Positions 1-8,349 of a DNA stretch of 64,000 nucleotides are shown piece after piece. The stretch spans positions 1-64,000 of the forward strand of contig JAFPZK010000001.1 in NCBI GenBank assembly GCA_017417315.1, written 5' to 3'. Numbering within the stretch: position 1 is the stretch's first letter; every line of letters starts with the position of its first letter. The translations under genes were made by a program, and so were the position numbers. Below the pieces are notes generated by a model. The model ran no database searches. It was not told the DNA's origin and worked only from the letters and a program-made list of their open reading frames with translations. The DNA comes from Bacteroidales bacterium (lineage in GTDB: Bacteria; Bacteroidota; Bacteroidia; Bacteroidales; UBA3824).

Positions 1-248
1 ACACAAATCCGTGTGATAAAAAATTGTCACACGGATTTGCAAATTACTACATAATTTGCGGATAAGAGAAAATAAAAAATACACCGTGTTTTATGTAGTA
101 AAACACAAATCCGTGTGATAAAAAATTGTCACACGGATTTGTAAATTACTACGTAATTTACGGAGACAAGAAATAAAAATGCTTTTGTGTTTTATATAGT
201 AAAACCCAAATTCGTGTGATAAATTTACCCGTAAATCCGTGTGATAAA
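1..248. repeat. Palindromic repeat array, left of GxxExxY gene
   Basis: Two good units and one degenerate unit of a composite palindrome. Each good unit has a central inverted repeat CAAATCCGTGTGA...TCACACGGATTTG (arms 4-16/27-39 and 106-118/129-141, 10-nt loops). It is followed by a hairpin of the type AAATTAC-TAC-GTAATTT (about 40-58 and 143-159). Between units lies a third palindrome, GTGTTTTATGTAGTAAAACAC (86-106; degenerate copy 187-206). The 203-248 copy has lost its inverted arm and carries ATCCGTGTGAT only in direct orientation, next to the start region of the GxxExxY gene. The same units recur on the other side of that gene. Confidence 0.9.
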
Positions 249-305
249 ATTTTATTACATGCGTTTTTTTTACGAACTTTGCAAAAAACTAAATGTTATA
301 AAATT

Positions 306-689
306 ATGTTAAAGTTTAAGGAACAGACCGATTTGATATTGGGTGCATGTATGGAAGTTCACAACGAATTGAAAAATGGTTTTCTCGAACCCGTTTATCA
401 AGAAGCCTTGGAAAGAGAGTTTCAATTACAAGGTATTCCATACGAGAGGGAAAAGAAATTGAATATCTATTATAAAGGTGAACTTTTAAAAAAAGAATAC
501 TTTGCTGATTTTTATTGTTTTGACAATATAATCGTAGAATTGAAAGCAGTTTCAAGACTGGAAAGCGAACATAAAGCGCAAGTAATAAATTATTTAAAAG
601 CGATCAATAAAGAGATAGGATTGTTAATTAATTTTGGTAAATCATCATTACAATGGGAACGTATTTCAATATTTGGTTTAACAATATAA
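306..689 (+). CDS. GxxExxY family PD-(D/E)XK-like protein
   Basis: A 127-residue protein of the GxxExxY family (PDDEXK_3-like). The family motif is visible as GFLEPVY at residues 25-31. A nuclease-like core follows, with D68 (YFADFY) and E78-x-K80 (VELK), the spacing expected of the D...ExK active site. The ATG at 306 is chosen over an upstream GTG at 216 because the family begins at about this point and the upstream residues look non-coding and overlap the repeat array. A weak -7-like box (GAACTTTGC) lies just upstream. The biological role of the family is not established; nuclease chemistry is inferred from the fold motif. The gene stands alone with palindromic repeats on both sides, which suggests it travels with, or acts on, them. 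Confidence 0.85.
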   Translation: MLKFKEQTDLILGACMEVHNELKNGFLEPVYQEALEREFQLQGIPYEREKKLNIYYKGELLKKEYFADFYCFDNIIVELKAVSRLESEHKAQVINYLKAINKEIGLLINFGKSSLQWERISIFGLTI

Positions 690-700
690 ATTGAAACTGT

Positions 701-898
701 TTCCGTGTTTTACGTAGTAAAACACAAATCCGTGTGATGTTTATTTCTTTATCACACGGATTTGCAAATTACTACGCAATTTGCGAAGGTTAAAAAATCC
801 GTGTTTTACGTAGTAATTGCGGAGTTTGCAAAGCGTTTCCGTGTTTTACGTAGTAAAACACAAATCCGTGTGATATTTTTTATATCCGTGAGATAAAA
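701..898. repeat. Palindromic repeat array, right of GxxExxY gene
   Basis: The most complete unit is at about 705-784: GTGTTTTACGTAGTAAAACAC (705-725), then the inverted pair CAAATCCGTGTGA/TCACACGGATTTG (725-737/752-764), then AAATTACTACGCAATTT. Because TTACGTAGTAA (710-720) and TTACTACGCAA (769-779) are near reverse complements, the whole unit is one nested inverted repeat of about 70 nt. Further partial units follow at 801-815 and 841-875. The last ends a few bases before the start codon of the next gene, so the array forms that gene's 5' leader. Confidence 0.88.
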
Positions 899-901
899 AC
901 A

Positions 902-2854
902 ATGCGTAACTTTTTAAAAATAACCATATTATCTACATTTTCCGCTGTGCTGATTTCCATGGCGGCGGCAACATTTTTTACCCAAAGCGTCTCTGACAAA
1001 AACGTCTATTCCTCCGTTTGGTTTGCGGTTCTGTGGGCGGTTTTGTCGGCGGCTTCGGCGGTGGTTTTCTTCAAAAAATTATGGAAGAAACTACCCGCTT
1101 TGCTGTTTCATTTGTCGCTGATAATCATTCTATTAGGCGCATTGATAACACGAATTTCCGGCAAAGAAGGCATGTTACATTTACGTCAAGGCGAGACGGC
1201 AGACTTTTTTGTCTTGAAAGAAAATATGTTCAAAGAAGACCTCGGTTTTGACATGCGGCTCGACAGTTTTAAAATCGTTAATTATCACGGTACTCAAATG
1301 CCGCAAGATTACGTCAGTTTTATAAACGTCAGCGGTGAAAAAGCCGAGATTTCGATGAACAAAATTTTCAAGAAAAACGGTTTTCGCTTTTATCAGACGA
1401 GTTACGACCCTGACGGCTTAGGTTCTTTATTTTCAGTTAATTACGACCCCGTCGGAACGCCGCTTACATACCTCGGATATTTGCTTTTTGCGTTTTCGGG
1501 CTTGTGTATTTTGTTTTCAAAAAAGGCGGATTTCATAAAACTTTTAAAACACCCCGTTTTGAAAAAAGGCGGTCTGTTTTTGACGGTGATTTTTATCGGT
1601 TTTAATGCTGAGGCTCAAAACCGCAAAATTCCGACAATCAGTTATGAAGAGTCCGACAAAGTGTCAGAAAAACAGATTGTTTATAACGGTAGGATTGCGC
1701 CTTTCAACACGATGGCGCGGGATTTCGTGCTGAAAATTTACGGTAAGCCGAAGTATTATACTTTAACGCCCGAACAAGTGGTTTGCGGCTGGATTTACCG
1801 TCCCGAAGTTTGGAAAGACGAAAAAATGATTCTCATCAAGGATAAAAATCTGCAAAAACAACTCGGCGTAGAAAAATACGCTGCGTTTAAAGATTTTTTT
1901 GACGAGAACGAAAATTACCGTCTCAACTCTCTTGAACCCACAAAAGCGGTTAGAGAAATTGATGAAAAAATCGGTCTGATTTTAATGCTGACAAGCGGAA
2001 AACTGTTTGAAGAAACTGATGTAAAACTCCCTGTTTCAAAGATTAAAGCGGAGATTTTTTACAACAAAATCAACTTTGCAAAAATCCTTTTTATGCTGAA
2101 TTTAACACTCGGATTTTTTGCGTTTTTTTATATGATTTTTGCCCGCAAACAGAGAGAAAGAGTTTATAAAATTCTCAGAATTTTTCTCTGTTCGGCTTTG
2201 ATGTTTGACCTTTTAGGATACGTTTTGAGGTGGTATGTTTCGGGACGAGTGCCGATGAGCAACGGTTACGAAACAATGCTTTTTATGTCGCTGATAATTA
2301 TGTTGTTAGCGGTGATTTTTTCTAAACAAAAACTGCCGCTTGTGGCGGGTTTTGTTTTGTCGGGTTTTACGCTTTTGGTGGCGTGGCTCGGACAAAAAAA
2401 TCCGCAAATAACACCGCTTATGCCGGTTTTAAATTCGCCGATTTTGAGTGCACACGTTTCAACGATTATGATTGCTTATAGTCTGTTGGCGTTTACATTT
2501 TTTAGCGGCGTGTTTTCGTTGTTTTTCAAAAGTGATGACAAGAAAACTTTCCTTGCGGTTTTGAGCCGTATAATGCTGTATCCTGCTGAAATTCTGCTCG
2601 GTATCGGGATTTTTCTCGGTGCTGTTTGGGCGAATATTTCGTGGGGAAAATATTGGAGTTGGGACCCGAAAGAAGTTTGGGCTTTGATAACTTTTATGGT
2701 TTATGCCGTGCCGTTTCACAAGGCGGGTTTAAAATTTTTGCAAAGTGATAAAAAACTTCATTTGTTTTTTATTTTCGCCTTTTTAACGGTGTTGATGACA
2801 TATTTCGGCGTTAACTACTTCTTGGGTGGAATGCATAGTTATGCTAATTCTTAA
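902..2854 (+). CDS. ccsBA: Fused ResB-CcsA cytochrome c synthase (System II)
   Basis: A 650-residue integral membrane protein joining a ResB/CcsB-like N-terminal half (roughly 1-240, with two early membrane segments and an extracytoplasmic stretch) to a CcsA half (roughly 390-650) with many helices. The tryptophan-rich heme-handling (WWD) motif is visible at about residues 575-600 (SWGKYWSWDPKEVW). System II proteins of this kind export heme and attach it to CxxCH motifs of periplasmic c-type cytochromes. The start ATG lies directly after the palindromic repeats, so transcription probably runs through or starts within them. The next gene follows after 23 nt and is likely cotranscribed. No cytochrome c substrate gene is seen in the window. 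Confidence 0.9.
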   Translation: MRNFLKITILSTFSAVLISMAAATFFTQSVSDKNVYSSVWFAVLWAVLSAASAVVFFKKLWKKLPALLFHLSLIIILLGALITRISGKEGMLHLRQGETADFFVLKENMFKEDLGFDMRLDSFKIVNYHGTQMPQDYVSFINVSGEKAEISMNKIFKKNGFRFYQTSYDPDGLGSLFSVNYDPVGTPLTYLGYLLFAFSGLCILFSKKADFIKLLKHPVLKKGGLFLTVIFIGFNAEAQNRKIPTISYEESDKVSEKQIVYNGRIAPFNTMARDFVLKIYGKPKYYTLTPEQVVCGWIYRPEVWKDEKMILIKDKNLQKQLGVEKYAAFKDFFDENENYRLNSLEPTKAVREIDEKIGLILMLTSGKLFEETDVKLPVSKIKAEIFYNKINFAKILFMLNLTLGFFAFFYMIFARKQRERVYKILRIFLCSALMFDLLGYVLRWYVSGRVPMSNGYETMLFMSLIIMLLAVIFSKQKLPLVAGFVLSGFTLLVAWLGQKNPQITPLMPVLNSPILSAHVSTIMIAYSLLAFTFFSGVFSLFFKSDDKKTFLAVLSRIMLYPAEILLGIGIFLGAVWANISWGKYWSWDPKEVWALITFMVYAVPFHKAGLKFLQSDKKLHLFFIFAFLTVLMTYFGVNYFLGGMHSYANS

Positions 2855-2877
2855 ATTAATTTGAAATAATTATAGAC

Positions 2878-3996
2878 ATGAAAAAATATAATATACAATT
2901 TGAAAATTTAGGTGCTTTGGTTGAAATTTCAACATTTGCGCCCGAAAACAAAGTGGCTGAATACCACGCAATTATACATATTGAACCGAGGGACGAAATT
3001 TTCCCCGGACAATATTCACGACTTTGTAAAGCCGAAGAAATGTTAATGCAACGTCCTGAATTTCAAGGCACAGACATTATCTTCAAACGCTATTTCGTCA
3101 GCGATTCCACAAATCAACGTCCGCTGATGAAAAACTGTGATTCAGCCGGCGTTTCGATTATTCAGCAGCCGCCTTTGGACGGTAGCAAAATTGCAGTTTG
3201 GCTTTATTTTGCCAAAGGTATGGACGTTAAAAACCTGAATGACTGTGTTGTAGCCTCACATGACGGTTATAATCACATTTATAAAATGGGCATGTATTCC
3301 ACCGAAGGCGACAGTGCGGCTCAGACCGAAAAACTTTTAACCGAATACGAGGACGTTTTGGCGAAATTCAACGCGAGCCTTGCTGACAACTGTGTGCGCA
3401 CGTGGTTTTTTGTCCGCGACGTTGACACTCAATATGCCGGCATGGTAAAAGCCCGCCGTGAAAATTTCATTCAGCAAGGTCTGACCGAAAAAACGCATTA
3501 TATCGCTTCAACGGGTATAGGCGGTTTGCCCTCAGATACGAAATCGTTGATTCAACTCGGCACTTACGCCTTGACAGGTCATCGTCCCGAACAAATAAAA
3601 TACCTCTATGCGCCTGAATATCTGAATCCTACATACGAATACGGCGTAACGTTTGAGCGCGGCACTTCTGTTGAATTTGGCGACAGAGCCGAAATTTACA
3701 TTTCGGGGACGGCAAGCATTGACAACAAAGGCAACGTCCTCTATATCGGCGACATCGAAAAGCAGACTTTTAGAATGTTAGAAAACGTCAATGCGCTTTT
3801 GAAAGAGGCAAAAAGCGGTTTTGAAGATGTTGTGCAGATAATAGTTTATTTACGGGATATTAATGATTATAAGATAGTTAACAAGATTTTTTCGGAGCGT
3901 TATCCTGACATTCCGCGTGTTATAACCTTAGCACCGGTTTGCCGTCCGACATGGCTTATCGAAATGGAATGCGTGGCAATTGCAGAGAGGAAATAA
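2878..3996 (+). CDS. Rid (YjgF/YER057c/UK114)-like protein, two-part
   Basis: A 372-residue protein whose last about 140 residues read as a Rid-fold domain. It has an internal segment about taking part in an oligomer (FEDVVQIIVYLRDINDYK) and the family-typical ending around PVCRPTWLIEMECVAIA. The N-terminal half is more divergent. Its length and layout, including a motif of the type RTWFFVRDVD near residue 180, resemble chorismatase-like members of the superfamily more than single-domain RidA. No signal peptide is visible, so it is probably cytoplasmic. It lies 23 nt after ccsBA and a strong hairpin ends the unit. The substrate is unknown; imine deaminase and chorismate-type hydrolysis are both possible. 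Confidence 0.7.
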   Translation: MKKYNIQFENLGALVEISTFAPENKVAEYHAIIHIEPRDEIFPGQYSRLCKAEEMLMQRPEFQGTDIIFKRYFVSDSTNQRPLMKNCDSAGVSIIQQPPLDGSKIAVWLYFAKGMDVKNLNDCVVASHDGYNHIYKMGMYSTEGDSAAQTEKLLTEYEDVLAKFNASLADNCVRTWFFVRDVDTQYAGMVKARRENFIQQGLTEKTHYIASTGIGGLPSDTKSLIQLGTYALTGHRPEQIKYLYAPEYLNPTYEYGVTFERGTSVEFGDRAEIYISGTASIDNKGNVLYIGDIEKQTFRMLENVNALLKEAKSGFEDVVQIIVYLRDINDYKIVNKIFSERYPDIPRVITLAPVCRPTWLIEMECVAIAERK

Positions 3997-4000
3997 AAAA

Positions 4001-4031
4001 AAGCCGGAGCATTAAAAAAACGCTCCGGCTT
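4001..4031. terminator. Bidirectional terminator hairpin
   Basis: A perfect 10-bp stem, AAGCCGGAGC (4001-4010) with GCTCCGGCTT (4022-4031), with an A-rich loop and A/T-rich flanks. It sits between the convergent Rid-like gene and the lipoprotein gene and can serve both. Confidence 0.85.
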
Positions 4032-4052
4032 AATTTTAGAATAACAACTTTC

Positions 4053-4475
4053 TTATTGTTTTTTGCTTAATGTTACATTTCCTGACGGCATTTTGAGGCT
4101 TAAACTCGTCTTGCTTGACAATGTTCCAGAATAGGAATTATTGTCGTTGCCGGTGCCAGAAAATGTGCCTTGCTCCTCATTGAAAGTGTAAGTGATTGTT
4201 ACTTCTTTCGGCTCAAAAGTTTCTTGGGTCGTTTTTGAAACTGTTTTTACAACGTAATATTTAAGTGTCATATTCGTTGTGTTGCTGACCGTAAGAGTAA
4301 CTTCTTTCTGTTTTGAGTCTTGACCTGTCCAACTTGAAGAAGCAAATTCCGTTGCGGTCAAATATTTTGCAGTTTTTTCGGGTTCGTCGTTATTTTTGTC
4401 TTCTTTTTTACAAGAAACTGTCAGACAAACCATTGCCGCCAAAAATACGGCGAAAAGAATTTTTATGTTTTTCAT
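4053..4475 (-). CDS. Small lipoprotein, function unknown
   Basis: A 140-residue protein with a lipoprotein signal: basic start, hydrophobic stretch, then LTVSC, giving a lipidated Cys at about residue 22 followed by a charged KKEDKNNDE linker. The mature part is a short beta-rich domain (threonine-, serine- and lysine-rich strands ending SGNVTLSKKQ) resembling lipocalin-like or Ig-like small domains, but no family is recognised. It lies 23 nt downstream of the large T9SS protein gene on the same strand, so the two are probably cotranscribed and exported together. Likely located at the outer membrane. Confidence 0.75.
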   Translation of the reverse strand: MKNIKILFAVFLAAMVCLTVSCKKEDKNNDEPEKTAKYLTATEFASSSWTGQDSKQKEVTLTVSNTTNMTLKYYVVKTVSKTTQETFEPKEVTITYTFNEEQGTFSGTGNDNNSYSGTLSSKTSLSLKMPSGNVTLSKKQ

Positions 4476-4498
4476 AATCTAATTTACGGTTTTATAAA

Positions 4499-7462
4499 TT
4501 ATTTAACAAATACTTTCTTTGTAGTAACACCGGTTTTGACGATGTAAACGCCGCCTTTTGCAAGTGCAATTTCTGCACGGTTGCTTTCAGGACGTACTCT
4601 CTTAACTTCTCTACCCGAAGCATTTACGATTACGATTTCTTTTTTAGCGTTTTCAACGATTACTTTGTTTTCAAAAGACCAAATCTTTGCTACATCGTTC
4701 AAAACAATGTCGTCGGTTGCAGTTTCGGTGTTTTCTTTTGCTTTTACGGTAACATCAAAAGTAGCGGTTTTTTCTCCGAAAGTAACGGTCAAAGTCTGTT
4801 TGTCTGCCTTTGTGTTGTCAAAGCCTTCAATTTTTACGCCTTCTGCGGTCAAAGCGATTTTTTCGGTTTCTTCGTTGTTGTATTTAACGGTTATTTCGCC
4901 GCCTGCTAAATCAAGTTCTTCGTCTTCGGTGTATTCAACTTTTGAGGGTGCTTTTACTTCGATAGAAGCAACAGCTTTTGCTATTACGGTAACTTCAAAA
5001 GAACCCTCTTGACCTGCGTAAGTTATTTTGATTGTTTGTTTTTCAGCCTTTGTGTTGTCAAAGCCTTCTACTTTTACACCTTCTGCTGTTAAAGCAACTT
5101 TTTCGGTTTCTTCGGTGTTGTATTTTACGGTGATTTCGCCGTCTTTTAAATCAAGTTCTTGACCTACAATGTATTCAACTTTTGCCGGTGCTTTTACTTC
5201 GATAGCGGTGATTGCTTTTGCTTCGCTTACCGTAACTTTGAAAGTAGCAGTTTTTTCGCCGTATTTAACGGTGATTTCTTGTTCTTTTGCTTCGTCTTTG
5301 TTGTAACCTTCAACGGTTACGCCTTCTGCGGTTAAAGCAATTTTTTCTTCTGTACCGTTATCATATTTAACGGTAATTTCGCCGCCTGTCAAATCAAGTT
5401 CATCGCCTTTAACGTATTTCGTTTTTGTCGGAGCTGTTGCAAGTTCGATTGAAGCAACAGATTTTGCTTTTACGGTAACTTTGAATGTTGTTTCTTTTCC
5501 GCCGTATGTTACTTTTACTTCTTGGTCAGCACCGATTTTTGTATTATCGAACTCTATTTTTTCAGCCTCAGCGAGGTCTATCGGGTCAGCAGTAGTTTCA
5601 TCTGTATATGTTATCGTGATTTTACCACCCGTCAAATCCAATTCTTGACCTTCGATATATTCAACTTTTGTCGGGGCAGTTACAGCGATTTCTTTAATTT
5701 CTCTAATTACTTCAACTTCAAGAGTTGTTTTTGCACCCAAATATTCAAATTCCAAAGTTTGTTTTCCTACTTCATCTTTATTGAACGTGCTTTTCAATTC
5801 TGCTTTATCAAGTGCAATAGTTTGTTTAACGTCATTCTTTCCGTTAAGAGTTAAAATACCATTACCTAAACTTAATTCAGAGCCTTGTACATAAGTAGTT
5901 TTTGGTTTCTTGGTAATCGTAATTGATTCGGGTACAACGGTTACTTTTTTTACGCCTTTGATTGGTTCGCCAGTTGCTATTCTTGTAAAAGTAATTGGAC
6001 GCCATGATACACCATTTTCCCACTTGCTACTGAGTCCTTCTTCAAATGTTTCATTTTCAATTGTACTAACGACCTGATAATCATTGTCTGGATCTAATTC
6101 TGTAATTGTAAAATCATCTAAATACAAGTTACCATACATTTGTCCTACGAAGAAATTGAACGCATTAATATTGGGTTTAGTAAGATCCTCGTCCTTAATG
6201 TACCAATCTTTAAATTCTTTAAATTCTTGCGTTAATTTAACACTTTTCGGACAATCCCAACGATCTCCGTTAGGTAAAACTTGAAAACTATACTCCTCTT
6301 GTTTACTAGCGTGTGTTTCAAGTGAGGCTTTGGCTTTGAAACTTATATAATACAATTTATTTTTTTCTAAATCTTCTGTTAACTTAACTACTATTTGTTT
6401 ATCCCAAGGCCCGTCGTTTGCGCTTTCACCACAATTAATAAGTAATACATGATTATCATCGTATCCTATTGTAACGTTTTGTTCGCCGCAAGCATCAGAT
6501 TTGAAATTAGTATGTGCATCTGCAATGTTAATTTCTTTCGGCTCTCCCTCTTTATAAATAACTTTTATTTTGCCTGAAAGTTCATCTCCTAAAATCACTT
6601 TTTCGGGGATACCACTCAAATCTACTTCCGAAATTTTATCACCTTTAACTGTGATTTTTTTTGTGGCTTCAAGACCTTTATATTTTAATGTCAGAGTTTG
6701 TTCACCTATGAGTTCGTTATCAAAAATTATAGTTGCTTCACTAAGAGGTATTATTTGGTCATTACATTTTTCATCAGAATATGTAGCACCAAAAGTTCCT
6801 TTTAAATCATTACCATAAGTAATTTCGTCAGCAACATTTGATACATCTAATGCTGTTATTTCTATTGGTGTTATATCTGAATATAAAATAGCAGATTCAA
6901 CTTGTGTAGGAGCACCATTAGTTTTTTTCGCAAAGAAACATTTAAAGTCTGAGCCTTCACAATCACCGTTGGTAATGAGTTCATTCCCATTTACTTGCAT
7001 ACTCATATTATCAAAATAATATATATTTGATTGCGCAAAACCACTCAAATCAAAAGCCACTGCTTGTACATTATCTGTACTGATTTTACCTGAAACTTCG
7101 ATATGTTTCCATGTAGTACCAATAGGTTGGGCGGCGGGAAGAAAGCCTCCCAAATATCCCAAATTAACACTTTGTCCTTGCGTTCCTATACCTACCGAGC
7201 CGGTAGATTTTGCTGCTTGTACATCCATACTAAATGTGAATTCAGTATCCTTCGATAACGGGTCTGAAAATTTGATGAAGAATTGATTTTCCCAAGCAGC
7301 ACCTTCTGCTGTTTTTTCTGCTGCCTCAATCTTTAAGCAATGGTTTTCTTGTGCTGAAACCGCCGTTGTCCCTGACACTCCCATCAGAGCTAATACAGAG
7401 GTACATAGTACTTTACCAAAAGCACCTCCTCCGTGCATTTTGTGAAAATTTTTGAATCTCAT
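4499..7462 (-). CDS. T9SS-exported multi-domain Ig-repeat surface protein
   Basis: A 987-residue secreted protein with an N-terminal signal region ending near AVSAQ. Two jelly-roll carbohydrate-binding-like segments (roughly 38-195 and 335-460, with phrases such as YYFDNMSMQV and GNLYLDDFTI) are interspersed with bacterial Ig-like group 3 domains. A run of four closely similar Ig-like repeats fills about 590-905; each has the pattern VEYxxGQELDLxxGxITVKY followed by VTVKAK-type ends. The last about 70 residues match a type A T9SS sorting domain (IVNASGREVKRV, then GGVYIVKTG...KKVFVK). The protein is therefore expected to cross the outer membrane and be anchored or released. No catalytic domain is recognised; adhesion or glycan binding is the likely role. 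A -7-like box (TATTTTTG on the minus strand, 7513-7520) lies upstream. Confidence 0.85.
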   Translation of the reverse strand: MRFKNFHKMHGGGAFGKVLCTSVLALMGVSGTTAVSAQENHCLKIEAAEKTAEGAAWENQFFIKFSDPLSKDTEFTFSMDVQAAKSTGSVGIGTQGQSVNLGYLGGFLPAAQPIGTTWKHIEVSGKISTDNVQAVAFDLSGFAQSNIYYFDNMSMQVNGNELITNGDCEGSDFKCFFAKKTNGAPTQVESAILYSDITPIEITALDVSNVADEITYGNDLKGTFGATYSDEKCNDQIIPLSEATIIFDNELIGEQTLTLKYKGLEATKKITVKGDKISEVDLSGIPEKVILGDELSGKIKVIYKEGEPKEINIADAHTNFKSDACGEQNVTIGYDDNHVLLINCGESANDGPWDKQIVVKLTEDLEKNKLYYISFKAKASLETHASKQEEYSFQVLPNGDRWDCPKSVKLTQEFKEFKDWYIKDEDLTKPNINAFNFFVGQMYGNLYLDDFTITELDPDNDYQVVSTIENETFEEGLSSKWENGVSWRPITFTRIATGEPIKGVKKVTVVPESITITKKPKTTYVQGSELSLGNGILTLNGKNDVKQTIALDKAELKSTFNKDEVGKQTLEFEYLGAKTTLEVEVIREIKEIAVTAPTKVEYIEGQELDLTGGKITITYTDETTADPIDLAEAEKIEFDNTKIGADQEVKVTYGGKETTFKVTVKAKSVASIELATAPTKTKYVKGDELDLTGGEITVKYDNGTEEKIALTAEGVTVEGYNKDEAKEQEITVKYGEKTATFKVTVSEAKAITAIEVKAPAKVEYIVGQELDLKDGEITVKYNTEETEKVALTAEGVKVEGFDNTKAEKQTIKITYAGQEGSFEVTVIAKAVASIEVKAPSKVEYTEDEELDLAGGEITVKYNNEETEKIALTAEGVKIEGFDNTKADKQTLTVTFGEKTATFDVTVKAKENTETATDDIVLNDVAKIWSFENKVIVENAKKEIVIVNASGREVKRVRPESNRAEIALAKGGVYIVKTGVTTKKVFVK
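4720..5700 (-). repeat. Four tandem Ig-like domain repeats within the T9SS gene
   Basis: In-gene repeats of about 240 nt each. The last two are most alike, for example the shared peptide string ALTAEGVKVEGFDNTKA against ALTAEGVKIEGFDNTKA. The similarity extends to the DNA, so recent duplication or gene conversion is likely. Confidence 0.8.
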
Positions 7463-7512
7463 AATATAAAAAAATTGGTTAAATATTAGTTAAAATTGTA
7501 TTTATTCAATCG

Positions 7513-7520
7513 CAAAAATA
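7513..7520 (-). promoter_or_regulatory. Candidate -7 box for the T9SS protein operon
   Basis: Reads TATTTTTG on the minus strand, followed by CG, fitting the Bacteroidota TAnnTTTG element. It lies about 50 nt before the start codon. A -33 element at the expected distance is not clear. Confidence 0.4.
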
Positions 7521-7659
7521 TTAAACAAAATTAACAAAAAGAAATTAATTTTAATTAATTTGAAAGAAATTTTAAATAAATGTGTTTAATATATTGAATA
7601 TTAATCTGTTATAAGTTAATTATTTTTTTTATTTTTTTTGTAACTCTATATAAAACCAA

Positions 7660-7710
7660 GTCCTGAAAGGACGAAACATCATAGCCGGGGGTGTGAACCC
7701 CCGGTATGAT
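7660..7710. repeat. REP-like double hairpin element
   Basis: A small hairpin GTCCT-GAA-AGGAC (7660-7672) is followed by a larger palindrome: ATCATA (7678-7683), then CCGGGGG (7685-7691), loop TGTGAA, CCCCCGG (7698-7704) and TATGAT (7705-7710). Only one unpaired G interrupts the stem. It sits in an otherwise AT-rich spacer of about 260 nt between the T9SS gene start and the recR stop, and could also terminate recR transcription. Its GC content is far above that of the surroundings. Confidence 0.65.
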
Positions 7711-7723
7711 ATGTAAAAATCAA

Positions 7724-8335
7724 TCATTCCGCATTATATACCGTTCTTGTTTCGAGTGAGCGTGCGAGGGTTACTTCGTCGGTGTATTCGAGGTCGCCGC
7801 CAAATGCCACACCGCGTGCTATCTGGCTGATTTTATTAACCTTAGACGAAAACAGACGGCTCAAATAAAAACACGTCGTGTCGCCTTCCATATTCGCACT
7901 GAGAGCAAATATCAGTTCATCAACCGCGTTTTCTTCTATTCTTGATTTTAACTGCTCAATGTTAAGGTCTGAGGGACCTATGCCGTCAACGGGCGAAATC
8001 AAACCGCCTAAAATATGATAAGTGCCTTTGTATGTGCCGGTTTGCTCTATCGCTATGACGTCGCGGATATTTTCTACAATGCAAATAACCGATTGTTTGC
8101 GCTGAGGATTGCCGCAAATCGTACAGATTTCCTCGTCAGAAAGGTTGCCGCAAATCTTACAACTATGAATGTTTTTTTTCAAATTCGTCAGCGACAAGGC
8201 AAAATTATCGACAGAGTGTTCGTCGCGTTTTATGATGTCAAGCACAAGCCGCAAAGCCGTTTTTTTGCCGATTCCGGGCAACCGAGAAAACTGGTCTACC
8301 GCATTTGAAAGCAGTTTAGAAGGTATATAATCCAT
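7724..8335 (-). CDS. recR: Recombination mediator protein RecR
   Basis: A 203-residue protein of the usual RecR length. It contains an N-terminal helix-hairpin-helix (LPGIGKKTALRL, about 19-30), a four-cysteine zinc module (C59, C62, C71, C74) and a Toprim-type domain (IVENIRDVIAIE onward). It ends in the characteristic region GVAFGGDLEYTDEVTLARSL. RecR works with RecO (and RecF) to load RecA onto single-stranded DNA at gaps. It lies 14 nt after a membrane-protein gene on the same strand and probably shares that gene's promoter. Confidence 0.97.
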   Translation of the reverse strand: MDYIPSKLLSNAVDQFSRLPGIGKKTALRLVLDIIKRDEHSVDNFALSLTNLKKNIHSCKICGNLSDEEICTICGNPQRKQSVICIVENIRDVIAIEQTGTYKGTYHILGGLISPVDGIGPSDLNIEQLKSRIEENAVDELIFALSANMEGDTTCFYLSRLFSSKVNKISQIARGVAFGGDLEYTDEVTLARSLETRTVYNAE

Positions 8336-8349
8336 TTTCTTTTTTCACT

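Noticed and set aside
1..248. Possible CRISPR array
   Set aside because: Repeats are palindromic with irregular spacing, spacer-like segments are not unique or equal in length, and no cas genes are nearby.
4581..5012. Open reading frame on the plus strand in the T9SS gene
   Set aside because: It mirrors the in-gene repeats on the other strand; its peptide is a low-complexity Ser/Thr/Val mix without any family signs.
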